From positions 49,258,859-49,322,858 of the forward strand of contig CM059575.1 of NCBI GenBank assembly GCA_030386875.1: a stretch of DNA of 64,000 nucleotides, read 5' to 3'. The DNA is from Morinoia aosen. Taxonomy: Eukaryota; Arthropoda; Malacostraca; Amphipoda; Talitridae. Position numbers and translations under genes: made by a program. Shown piece by piece: positions 34,210-45,117 of the stretch; the first letter of the stretch is position 1; the number at the start of each line of letters is the position of its first letter. A model generated the notes under the pieces. The model had not been told where the DNA came from. It saw nothing but the letters and a program-made list of their open reading frames with translations, and made no database searches.

Positions 34210-34467
34210 TTTATGTTTTTTAATTTTTGTTTTATGTTTTAGTTTTAGATCTACGACTATTTTTCTGTATATGTCGTAGTATTCTTTTGCATGGTGTCGT
34301 TTCAATTTACTCATTTTCGTATTGTTTTGTCGCAGAATTATTTTCTTTGCTGAAGATGAACTGTTTAGTTCGAAACGTTCAATTTTATTCATTTAGACTT
34401 TACTATTTGTAATAATAAAATGGCAATTCGTACAGCGATTTTCGCCTTGCTTTTCATTTTAAGAATA
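34136..34467 (+). repeat. right inverted arm of the Penelope-like element
   Basis: Directly downstream of the endonuclease; corresponds to the element's 3' untranslated region. It contains CTGAAGA (34350-34356), a hairpin GAACT-GTTT-AGTTC (34358-34371) and GAAA (34372-34375), resembling part of a hammerhead ribozyme core. Confidence 0.85.
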
Positions 34468-34507
34468 AGACGCATCAATGCGAATTCAGTTTTAGATACA
34501 AATCAAA

Positions 34508-35498
34508 TTCAGACTCAAGTGGTATGTTTATACCACAGCGTTAAGTAGACGCTGACCTTACTTAACGCACTTTTTCGGACTATTGATTGGTAATTGAGGA
34601 GGAAAAAGATTTTCCGAATAACTTCATTCCCAAGATAAAGTCCTATTTTCAAGTGATATTGGTAAGGTACATAAAATTTTAGGGTATAATAGTAAGCAAA
34701 AAATTGAACGCTCATCAAGAAAGCGCTATTAAAAATCAATTTTCATTATAGCCAAGTTTCATAATAGCTCTAGGAGTTAATAAGATATTTACTGTCCTGC
34801 CTTACTGACCATAAGTCAATTTGCTAAAATCTGTATTCAATTGACAGAATTATGCAGAATTTATCCTATTTCCCCTTGAAGTGATGCATTCCCATACTTT
34901 TTGCCCACGCGTATGAATGTCTTACGTAGCTATTTTTCTAACTTTCCTAATAGGAAACATTTTCCTCTTCGCTGATGTAAAATGAAAATTAATTATTTCG
35001 GCTTTAATTTTTAAATGCAGCATATAATTTTAGTTTCTAGTTTGTCTGCAAGAAAGCCTAAATCAGTCTTAGTTTTCCTAATTCTCATTGCAGTTAATGT
35101 TCTGATTTTGATGCATATTGCGCTTTTTATCTGTAATTAATTTGTTCGTAGTTAGTGAAGCGGTGAGTCATTAGTAAAATGTAAAGCGGAGAGTAATCAT
35201 CAGAAGTGGTTTTTTATTCAAGTTTAATTATTATAGTCAAATCATTTCTCTGAAATTTATATCTAAATCATCCCTGAGCACAGCACACCTGGAATGGAAA
35301 TGCGTTGGATAAGTACTTCATGTATAGGCACGAAAGACACTTGAATGTCTTGTATAATTATCAAAGACAGTAGGATTAAAAAAAATCGCGAGGTTTCCAG
35401 CAGCCACTAAATGGTGCAAGATATTACTGAGAAATACGTCAAACATTGAATTAAGAATTATATATAAGTTTTCAAATTTTCAACAAATAGCGGTTATA
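34508..35498. other. no gene recognised
   Basis: AT-rich, short frames only, no repeat partner noticed. Confidence 0.55.
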
Positions 35499-35849
35499 CA
35501 GGGTGTTGTTTAATTCGATGCACAAATTTTATCCAAAACGCAAAATACAACTATTTTCAGGAGTGGCATAAACTTCAAAACTCCTTCGTTTTCTAGAAAT
35601 GATGATCTGAAATAATTTTAGATTCCCTTAGGAATAGGCTTACAATGCAGCCAACGAGTACAATCTAACTTCTCGGGCAGGTTGTTGGTGCGCGCTTTAG
35701 GCTATTCCAATGGGAATCTAAGATTATTTCAGGTCATTATTTCTCGAAAACGAAGGAGTTCTGAGGTTTTTGTCATTCATGAAATACGTTTCATTTGGTA
35801 TTTTTCTGTATATGTGGAAACTACGTGCATCTAATAGTACAACACCCCG
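35499..35849. mobile_element. palindromic TA-flanked MITE, copy B
   Basis: The left end CAGGGTGTTGTTTAATTCGA and inverted right end CGGGGTGTTGTACTATTAGA are flanked by TA (35497-35498 and 35850-35851). Long arms pair through TTCAAAACTCCTTCGTTTTC and AAATAATTTTAGATTCCC. The sequence aligns with copy A (26540-26880), including the central GCAGCCAACGAGTA block. 351 bp, no coding capacity. Confidence 0.9.
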
Positions 35850-37071
35850 TATAGCAGATGAAGACCATGCTTTACCCCTTTGTGACCTAAATGAATTTAG
35901 TTCTAAATTATTGCTTACTGACTTAATAACGTATTCCGAAATATATATCAAAAGCGTCAATTATATTACAAGCTAAATAATAAATTAAATTAAAATAACG
36001 GACACTAGATTGATTTACGCTTCCATGCAGACACACTAATAATGGAAATAATTTATTACAATTAAGCATTATAGAGGAAATGGTTCTCAGTTCTTAACAG
36101 TGGAGAGTTTTAAATTCTTTGTTTTAGAAATGTTGAAAAAATTGCTACACAGTGAAGAGTTACGCGTAAGTGAAAAGGTGCGGGGAATGTATTACTCCGC
36201 AGATAAATTTGACGAATTCAGGTGCAAAAATGGATATAACGAAAAACGTCAATTAAATATGGTACAAAGAAGATTTATTTCATAAATCAGACACATAGAA
36301 TAGACACACAATATAGAGATCCACGGAATATATGTATAAAGACGAATGGTGGGAAACTCGTTTCCTGAGCAGTCTAGAATAAAAAAGTGGAAGAGCCTCA
36401 TGAAGAGGCTTCGGAAAATAACGGACAGTGACCAATCAAAGAGGTGTACCGTGCTTGTGTGAGCTGTGCTGGAACCATCTTCACTATGTAGTTATTATGC
36501 TACAAATTTAAATGGAAGGTATGTGATAAGTTTTCCTATCGTGCTCTGCTAGGGTGAAATGAATTTTCACCCGAGAGCTTTTGAACAATGATACTCCTGG
36601 TAGGAACGCTTCATTGTAACCCATTGGTTAGAATGGCGAGGATGTTTTAGATCAAATTCAAGCGTTAGGGCTGTTGTTTAAAGATTTGAGTTGATTTCAC
36701 TTCCATGTCTAGGTAATTAATCATATAAAATCTGAAAACGAGTTTTCAACCTTCCTATGCAATTCAGTTCGTTCCCATAAATCAAACAGTGAATTAAAAA
36801 AATTAAAAGCACTTAGATACTTTTCCTAAAAAATGGAGATCGAAAATGTCATTTAAATTAGACTGTTTTATTAACGCAATAATTACATCTGATGAATTTG
36901 CAGTATATCTACCCTAAATAATAAATTAGTATATTTTTTCACGATAGATGATTTAGAGTAGAAGTAGATAATTATAAAGACCAGTTCATCACGATGAAAA
37001 AATTGTCCTCAGGACGGCCTAACACTCTAGGTGAATGCGCAAGCAGATGACGGTGCAAATGAAATTCTATA
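35850..37071. other. no gene recognised
   Basis: AT-rich; the 61-codon frame at 36100-36285 matches nothing I know. Confidence 0.55.
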
Positions 37072-37084
37072 GGGGCAGTTTCTA

Positions 37085-37392
37085 CGTACATACATATACC
37101 GGGCTTATCCTCCCCATGGGAGGGTAGCCGACAGCAGGCCACAATCACCACACTTAGTCACTAGGAGGCGAGAGAGGCATCACTGGCCGCACCTGAACTG
37201 CCAGGATCAGCAGCAGCCCAGCACAACCACCTTCCACAGTCAGGCCCGACAGCAACAGCTGGTTTACCCCGACCGCTTCATTGAGTGCAGCCCCTCCCCC
37301 GCACATGACAGGTCAACCCCATCACACGCGACCAGCTTCCAGTAACGCGTCAAAAATAAAATTACCTCCTTATACACTGTTTCTTATACACT
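37085..37392 (-). mobile_element. 5'-truncated non-LTR retrotransposon, copy 2
   Basis: About 300 bp nearly identical to the 3' untranslated region of the copy at 25473-26383 (from CCGGGCTTATCCTCC to TACCTCCTTATACACTG). Flanked by the 13-bp direct repeat GGGGCAGTTTCTA (37072-37084 and 37393-37405). The coding region is entirely missing; a short TTTCTTATACACTG duplication marks the 5' junction. Very high similarity between copies points to recent activity of the family. Confidence 0.93.
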
Positions 37393-37405
37393 GGGGCAGT
37401 TTCTA

Positions 37406-40400
37406 GCTTCAATAATAACTAGAGGGGGAATCTAGGGTGTTGGAAGCTCAGTCATTTAAAGAGTGCATTACATCTGTTCATGCCTTCAATGTTCCTAATT
37501 ATTGCAACCTCACGAGAAATCGTACCGCACTCTCGCATCACGTCAAGATTCAGATGAGGCCTTATCTCATCACAGCATATCATATTTATGCAGTATTCCA
37601 ATGAACAAGTTGTGGTAATCAGTAGAATATCACACCGCCATGGGGTAGAGATTGGAAGAAGACTTACAACAGCAGTCAACAACAAAGACGCCAAAAACTC
37701 CTGCATTCCAAAAATGTTGTTTAAGTTAAAGTGCATTGACTTGCAATGTGCTCGAATCAGTTTCTTAACAGTAATCCAGGAATGTAATTAAATTACGCAT
37801 TTCTTTATTAAAAATTGAAGCGATTTTGTTTTTGCTTAAGGCGTATGAGAGGTGCCCTGTTACATCAATGTCTCGATGTCATTGTTTTAGATTCACCCAA
37901 CTCAGATGAATAAATCCTTTAATAAAAATGTCAAAATTACACTGTACATGCCACAATACGTCACAAGGAATTGAATCTTGAACTTCAAAAGCCCATCAAA
38001 AGCTTGAACTTTAACGTAGAAGCGAGTATGAAACACAAATACATTAAAATGTACAATTTTACTTCAGCTTTGATATCGTATATTTGTACCTGATTTCGAA
38101 TATTTTAGCTACGATACCTGTACCAGCCGTCTCTGAAATAACTTTTTATAAGTTTACGTTTCTTGGCTCACCATCTACCGGACTATCTGCAACTATTATC
38201 TAACAGACTATCAAAAATATCTGTGACTATTTTCTAACAGCCTATCAAAATATCTGCTATTACTATCTAACAGACTATAGGACTATCTGCGTATATCTAT
38301 CGCAGTTTTCTCCTTGATAAAAGTAAAAAGTATTTCACAACTGCGCACTTTGTTATAACTTTTTAGGTAAACATATATATGCCCTAATCAGTGTACAGCA
38401 AGGACTTGCGCTTTATTCATATGATGACGCATGCAGCGGTTCAAGAAATGAGCTGCGTTAATTTAAGCTACATAAATAAAGCTACAATTTAAGCTACATT
38501 TATTACAATCTTTAAGGGATCGTTTCCGGACCTCATTTCTTTCAGCTATGCTCGGTGGAAGTATGTCAATGAAAAATAGCATCCACTATGTCCACATAAA
38601 GACATATTAAAATGTAAGTTGTCATCACTGCACAACTGTGAGCGAAATGCATGAACTTTTTTTGCTTTGAACAGTCTCAAAAGGTCTACGGTTAATGTCA
38701 CTTCGCAGAGTTCAACCGAACCAACGAGGGAATTTTACTATACCGAAAGCAAGAAAAATTGCTCGGATTGGTGATTGAACCTCATCAGTATTATTCTTTT
38801 TTAACAACATTCTTCGCTGTATTTTTTATTCCTTTCATACCTAATTCAATGTACAATACTGTTCAACATAAAAATTCCAAAACTAAAACTCAATGAACAT
38901 TTTGCAAAAACCAATTGTTATCTCAAGGTTCGTCCTCGTAGTGATAATTTTATTTTTAACTTTTTTGTCGGAAGTAAGCGACTTTGAAACCTCAGTAAAT
39001 TAATTTAGTTGATTCATATTATTGCATCAAATTGCCTATTCTTTTCTCTCGGTTTCAAAAATTTTCTACAGTGTTTCTGCTTACCTAGTAAATTGTACCG
39101 AATTGAATATGAAAATTAATGTTAACATTTGAAAAAGTCCTTGTGTTGAGTGAAAGTTACCGTGTACATTAATTTCTCGTTTTATTCCTATAGTACAGGA
39201 GCAGTCCACAAACATGTAATAAAGACATATATGATGAAAATCTTTAAGCGAGACTATAAACGAGATTCAATTCCTCCAATTTATTGGAATTGTTTCATTG
39301 GGATCTTCATAAATGTTACGTCACTTTGGGGGATGCAATACCTCAATTTTTGTTATAAGTCGTGACAAATGAGATTATTGATGATTAGTAGTTTGTTATC
39401 AGAGCTACTGCGGAATTATTCATAGCTGATCCAGCAAGAAACGGAAAATTGAGGCACGTTAAACAAACATACACTAAACGTGAAATAGAGAGGACAGTGA
39501 GAAGAGGTGTTCGAGGCTACGGGGATTATGCATGCGATTGTATCTATGATAACCTGCGTAAGAGGAATACAAGAAAGGAAGAAAAATGCGACATGTGGGC
39601 ATTCCTTAACGCTCACGTCACAGAGGTACGGTCCCTCGAACGTCTTCGAACGCTCAACCCAAGAGAAGAGTTATAAAAAATCAATGAGCAAAAATCTGAC
39701 CGAAGATTTCCTTCAGAGAAAAATATCAGATTTTATTTCGACAAGCAAGCCAGTTATCCATATACATATTTGTCTGGAATTCACAGATTACATATGGTGC
39801 ACGAGTCCATTTCATCACTGATGGTGAAATTCGAACCCTTTTGTTCAATTTATCACACAAGCATAAATGGAAAAATGGGATTGATTTGTAGTTGCATCAG
39901 TGGAATTTATGTTGGAATGAAGTTTTGTTAAATTAAGTGTTAAACTAAGTTACCCTTTCTCTGCACCGTCGTGTGGCCCCAAGCAAATTTCATCTTATTA
40001 AAACTTTTGACTTGAACGTGACTCTCAGCAGCAGACGTGCAAAGTATAGCAAATTTCTGTAAAGTTCACCGCAATTCAAATTTTATCGCCCCACAAATAT
40101 ACGTTTCGTATAATACTTTGTAGCTAAGCAACTATTGTTCAGACAGCTAATGACCTACAGGAAGTTTTCCGTCAGGTTTCACAGCTACTGATAAACTGAA
40201 GATGGGGTCAAAACGAGTAAGCAATACGAACTTCTAACTTGTATTTCAGTCATGTTCTTGGTAAAGATGTAATGTCTAACATTTCCTATAAACTTGCATT
40301 GTCGAGCAACGAAAAATTGCACAGATCATTCATTAAAGAAAGATTGCTGTTGTTCCTAAGTTTGTTCTCAATTCGTCAAGCTATTTTTTAGTTACCTTCG

Positions 40401-41983
40401 GTTTGACTGAGTTACGGGCTTTTGTTAGCGATGCTCACTCGCGCCTCAACCAAAATCGAGCTCAGAAAATAACGCTCCTGTCCTCTGAATAATTGAGTGT
40501 CAGCCTGACGTGGAAGGCAACGTTCAGATGCGTCAGCGATAACTTTCTAAAATAAGCGATAATTTCGTTCTGAAATTCTAAAACGTTGGATGAGAAAGTG
40601 CATTAGCAAATGGATTGCTTTAAATTTGAGGCTTCGAGATTGGCAGAGCATCGACCCTTTCCAAGACTAAAATAAATTGGCTTTTAAGTTCTTTCTCCGT
40701 ACGGCTTTGTCGTCTGGCATATAAAGGAGTCTTTAATTTGACGGTGCCTATATTTTAATTACAATCGCCATTAGCATTTTTATGTGGGAGTAATTCATGA
40801 AAAGTAAAACTTCATATCAGTATTCAATACGCTGACACTCAAAAAAAAGGAAAATACAGGGTTGTGAACTAAAACATATTAACAACGAATAGTGCTGGGA
40901 AAATTTTCAAAAAGTTCCTTATTCTTAATACAAAAACGCTGGCAACAATTCTGAAACACAAAGTCGATTGCCTGAAAACGAATTTTTTGAGAATATTTCC
41001 ATCATCGGCGGAAAAATAAATGGTAAAAGACATTTGTGAATAGAAAATAAAACATTTTTTACGACACGAAAATTTTTTATAAGAAAGGAATAAAACTTAT
41101 TTACTGATAGAAATAAGCCCCAAATAAAACATTAACTCAGTACAATATATTGAAAAGTAGGGGCACCGGGCACCTCAACTGATTGTTGAGCACCGGTTAG
41201 TTTCAAAATGAACCCGAAATCTGATATACATATATGATTTATTGCGCTAGAAGTGTTTGATTGTACTGAATAAAGTAGTATCAAGTAAAGGATATAATGC
41301 ATGTTTTCGAACAACCATGCATGTGTCTTTAACCTCATTCATTTTACCTTTAAGAGCACGTGTCGTCATACCAACGTAATCAGATGCTTATCGCGTACAA
41401 CTTCATTTGCAGACTTGATAGGATTGCTTATGAAATGGAAGCTCATATTTATAGTTGAAGAAATAGCCAACAATGAGATGGGCCTGTTGAAAAGTATGAT
41501 TTGAAATTTATGACTCGAATTGCAGCTAGGGTGCATTTATCATTCTCCCTGAACGATAAATGTGGTAAATGAAGTCTGCTGTTCGGCAAATTTTTCTGCG
41601 TTTGCATTTGATTTGTATCTGAGTTATACTATTCTGCTTGACCTACAATTTCAGGGTCCTCTAGTCCTATAACAAGAGTTGAAATGAAGATTCCAGAAGA
41701 GACATTGTAATAACTCAGTGACTCGCCCGTATAACCTGGCATAGCCATCTGAACGATCACGTGGCGACCCGGTACCGTATGCTTACCAATAGCCGAACGC
41801 ATAGTGTAGAGTATAGCCTGATACATCCGGTGTATACTTGAGTTCTACCTACCAATTGGAATATCGCACACAAAGCGAGTAGCTTGAGCCAACCGCTCAC
41901 CTGCCTCCAAAGCTACTATAGACTGCGCAGCCAAACTTCCAAAGTGAGAAGAGCAATCTCTGCCGAGCGGCTGCACTTCAGAG
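37406..41983. other. no gene recognised; one small minisatellite
   Basis: AT-rich. The 94-codon minus frame at 37452-37736 and others have no recognisable domain. A three-unit repeat lies at 38181-38290. Confidence 0.5.
38181..38290 (+). repeat. three-unit minisatellite, period about 34 bp
   Basis: The units start ATCTGCAACTATTATCTAAC, ATCTGTGACTATTTTCTAAC and ATCTGCTATTACTATCTAAC, each followed by AGACTATC- or AGCCTATC-like sequence. Imperfect. Confidence 0.75.
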
Positions 41984-43601
41984 CAGTGATTCCCAACCTG
42001 CGGGTCGTGAGTCTACTTGGACAAGTGACTCCCAACCATGACTGTTGTAATGGAGTCGGCTGTTGATTTTGCATATATAATATTATCAAAATATATAAAT
42101 TAAAGTAAATAAACTGTTCAAATTGCACTTGATGGTTTAAGCATGACAATAGAAAAATTTTTTCATACTGCTAGGTCTGCAAACCTAACTGCAGCCAGAT
42201 AGCAGTTGGCAGGTATATACTATTGCCTATATACATTCTGCCAAAACCTTATTAGCTTTTGTGTTTGCTTACAGCCTTACACGTTTACGCCGTGTGAGTG
42301 TATTGAATGATACTTAACAATAGCGTCATACCATATTATGTAACTATAATAATAACAATCTACAAAAGACAAAAGAGTGACAAAAGCTGTCTAAACGCGT
42401 TTTGTTTCCGTTTTGTTTTGGTCTCTTCACCCGTGTTACTCGTCAGAATCGTGCTACAACTTCTGAAAAAACTTTGAACAGATTTTTGAAACGAAAAGTG
42501 ATCTGTAAATTTTTTAGTACTGAAATATATACATATATGAATATATGCGAGTATCTATATTTAGAGGAATCTATATTATAGATATATTACATATCTTCAA
42601 TAATATTATTCTTAATTTATCATTACAAGGAAAGGAGAGTTCGATAGTATCATTATCTGAGAATTGGCATCTTTCAGAATGAAACTAAAACTCTGGCTCG
42701 CAAAAAATCGATCAGAAGAAATTATAGATGTTTCTAACTCTTGTGCTGACTGTGGGAGAAGTGACGAATAAAATTAATATTGTTGACTTGCACGCCTTGG
42801 TGAAAGAACATTTTCAAAATCTTATTATTGAAAAAAGAAGCATTTTTCCTGAAGAATGTAGCAAATCTTCCTGCTTATGATCAACTTTTTTAGTGTTATG
42901 GTATCTTATGTCCATAAGATACAATAGGACAGGAAAAGCTTATTGACCTGCAAAATATTTTTGAAATAAATACTTAGTTTGGATAACTTTCATTATTGGA
43001 GTTTTGGTTGAAAAGTATCAAGAAATTTTTAGTATTATTGAATATTTTAGAGCGAAATATGTTACCATTCCCAACAACATACTTGTGTGAAGCAGTGTTC
43101 TCCCAACTTCTTGCCATCAAAAACAAGTACCAAGGTAAATTAAAAGTGGAAAACGATTTTTGATGTGCGATATCACCACAAAGCCCAGGATAAAATTGTT
43201 GATAAAATAAAAATTAGTTAATAAACTAAGCAGTACCAGCCTTCACATTAAGTCAGTACGAAAAACTAAGTAATTAAAAGTTATCAACAACCAACAAATT
43301 AAGGTGAGTACGCGCTTGGAAATAAATAATCAAATTGAGAGTGTATGCTTTAATTTGGGTCAGTGCATATGTAATTTTAATTCCAACTTCTAGCTTCTAT
43401 CAACAAAAATCGGAAATGATTTATGAATTCGCCTAATATAATACATTATATGTGTGTTTATGTTTTACTGAATAGCCTTTCCATAATGAACGAGTTTTCG
43501 AGGCACAAAGGATCACGTAAAGTTATTTGAAGGACTGGGGGTCGTGAATCGATTATTTATTCCAAAATGGGTCTCCATCGGAAAAATGATGGGAATCACT
43601 G
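41984..43601 (+). mobile_element. degenerate hAT element
   Basis: The left end CAGTGATTCCCAACCTGCGG and inverted right end CAGTGATTCCCATCATTTTT share the first 12 bases; such CAGTGxTTCCCAAC ends are common in hAT. The interior has AT-rich sequence and a recognisable transposase C-terminus (43062-43163). Flanking 8-mers (CTTCAGAG and CTATTGAC) do not match, so the insertion is old or has been rearranged. Confidence 0.72.
43062..43163 (+). pseudogene. hAT transposase C-terminal fragment (SCAND3/ZBED5-like type)
   Basis: The frame reads LPFPTTYLCEAVFSQLLAIK NKYQGKLKVENDF and then a stop. The pattern F-x-T-TYLCE-x-x-FS-x-L-x-x-IK-x-KY-x-x-x-L-x-x-E-x-D is the C-terminal end of hAT transposases of the kind that gave rise to vertebrate ZBED5/SCAND3-like genes. 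Upstream frames are too broken to follow. It sits inside the 41984-43601 unit in the expected position. Confidence 0.82.
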
Positions 43602-45010
43602 CTATTGACTCTTCGCGATCGCGGTGACTCCACAGCATTGAGATCACTATCTTTGTCGCTCTCGTTCTACAGCTTCATTAAATTGTCTCGACCTCGGACT
43701 TCGAACAAACAGTATGCTATATCACCGCACTTTAGCGACGCAAAAGACTAGCACTTCCTCAAGGAGCAAACCTTTCGCTCTCTCTCCCTCGCATAGTCGG
43801 AGGCAACATCATGGTAGACGACTACCATGTGCCACACCCTCACCGCTACTTGCCTCGCCGCCTTTGCTCAAAGGCCTAAAAACTTTAATCGCTCGTCTTG
43901 ACCTATGGCGCAGTACAAGTCCCCTCTCACCAACGTTCCTTCGGCAAGCGCTTCTTAACCGTGCGTGCCTGCATCAGTTCTCTTTCAAAAATGTTTTTTT
44001 ACCAACACGACGGCAGTTAAGCGTCCTATTAACAGCGCTACCTCGCCAAACGCCCCTAGGCTCCACTTCATATGATTGGAGCCAATAGTTCAGGCCTAAG
44101 CTCTCTGCACAACTTTGACACCATGTCGAGCACTGTTTTAATCTGATGTGCACCGCAGCCCTTTCTCGCTACCCAGGTTGCAGCCAACACTCGCCTTCTA
44201 GTTTCTGAGCCGGCAACGAAGCCATCAAACTCATAACACCAAATTCACTCAACTCAATGCATCAGTCAACGCGTCCGTACGAATGTTTCCAAACCCTGAG
44301 AATGATGCGTGACGGATGTCACCAACGATTGTATGGCTCAAAAAACTCTGCGATGCACAATCGCTGAGTTTGACTGAGGTGTACCTTAGAGCTCCAAACC
44401 ATAATAAATCATAATTCAAAACGTCCTCTCCTTGATATTATCATGACAGGCATCGCTCATCCTAACTCGAAACCTGGCGGTTGTGTTTGTACAGTACCGT
44501 TACACCTTGTTCCCTTTAGAGTTTCAATGACTTTCCATGAATCTTTTACCCCGTTTAGACGCTCAAATTTATGTTACGCTCAAGTATGTGTTGTATGAAT
44601 TTTTAATATTTAGCCGAAGCAGATTTGTTTTGAAATTCGTAACAAAAAATTGGGAATAACTTGGAAGATCCCCTCTTCAAACACTTTAGGAGGATTGAAG
44701 TCATAATGTATGGTTACATAAGCATGGGAAGGCATAGCATACGTTGAACCCTGAAGAGCGCCTTGAGGAGCTTCAACGACTATAGTCGTTGAAGCTTCAA
44801 GACTCAAAGACTCAAGAAGCTTCACGACTATAGACTCATCAAGACACAGCCGCTTCCACCGTGCACTCAAATAATTAATAATAATAATTAATAATACGTG
44901 TCGCGTATTACCAAATTATCTGTCATCCAATTCCTAAACGTCTACGTCTTTTCAACACTCACTACTTCTGGAAAAATATCGCCCAAGTACCTACCGTATT
45001 ATATCGCCTT
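43602..45010. other. no gene recognised; GC-richer first half
   Basis: 43600-44110 is richer in G+C and contains a 124-codon plus-strand frame (43714-44088; Ser/Pro/Leu/Arg-rich) without a known domain. The minus-strand frame 44610-44870 (86 codons) has protein-like composition (AMPSHAYVTIHYDFNPPKVF) but no recognised family and overlaps a palindrome. Either could be part of a host exon. Confidence 0.35.
44769..44796. repeat. perfect 28-bp palindrome
   Basis: AGCTTCAACGAC, TATA, GTCGTTGAAGCT reads the same on both strands. Related words (GAAGCTTCA, CACGACTATAGACTC) recur to 44835. Confidence 0.9.
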
Positions 45011-45117
45011 CCCAGTCTAACTTTTTCGCCAGAGCATGCATGTTTTTCGCTGCCCAAGCAATTTAATTTCTTGGGCGGTGAAAAACATGCATGCTTTGGC
45101 GAAAAAGTTAGACTGGG
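45011..45117. repeat. 107-bp hairpin-forming inverted repeat
   Basis: The left arm begins CCCAGTCTAACTTTTTCGCC and the right arm ends with its inverse GGCGAAAAAGTTAGACTGGG. The arms are about 51 bp with about five mismatches and are separated by roughly five bases (TTTAA). It could be a tiny foldback MITE, or if transcribed, a long small-RNA precursor; the loop is shorter than in typical animal microRNA precursors. Confidence 0.88.

Larger units (their letters stand above)
32950..34492 (+). mobile_element. Penelope-like element with inverted terminal arms
   Basis: A 15-bp direct repeat TAGATACAAATCAAA flanks the unit (32935-32949 and 34493-34507). Inverted arms of about 320 bp (32945-33270 and 34136-34467) are nearly identical: both contain AAGCAAGGCGAAAATCGCTG, TAAAGTCTAAATGAATAAAA and the opposite-strand frame beginning MNKIERFELNSSS. 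Between the arms lies the end of a Penelope-type reverse transcriptase and its GIY-YIG endonuclease. The single coding fragment plus an inverted copy of the 3' region is an arrangement known for truncated Penelope-like insertions. It is not functional (two frameshifts and loss of most of the polymerase). Confidence 0.92.

Noticed and set aside
33009-34392. Two mirrored frames MNKIERFELNSSS as a small gene pair
   Set aside because: They lie in the inverted non-coding arms of the Penelope-like element and reflect its 3' region, not a protein gene.
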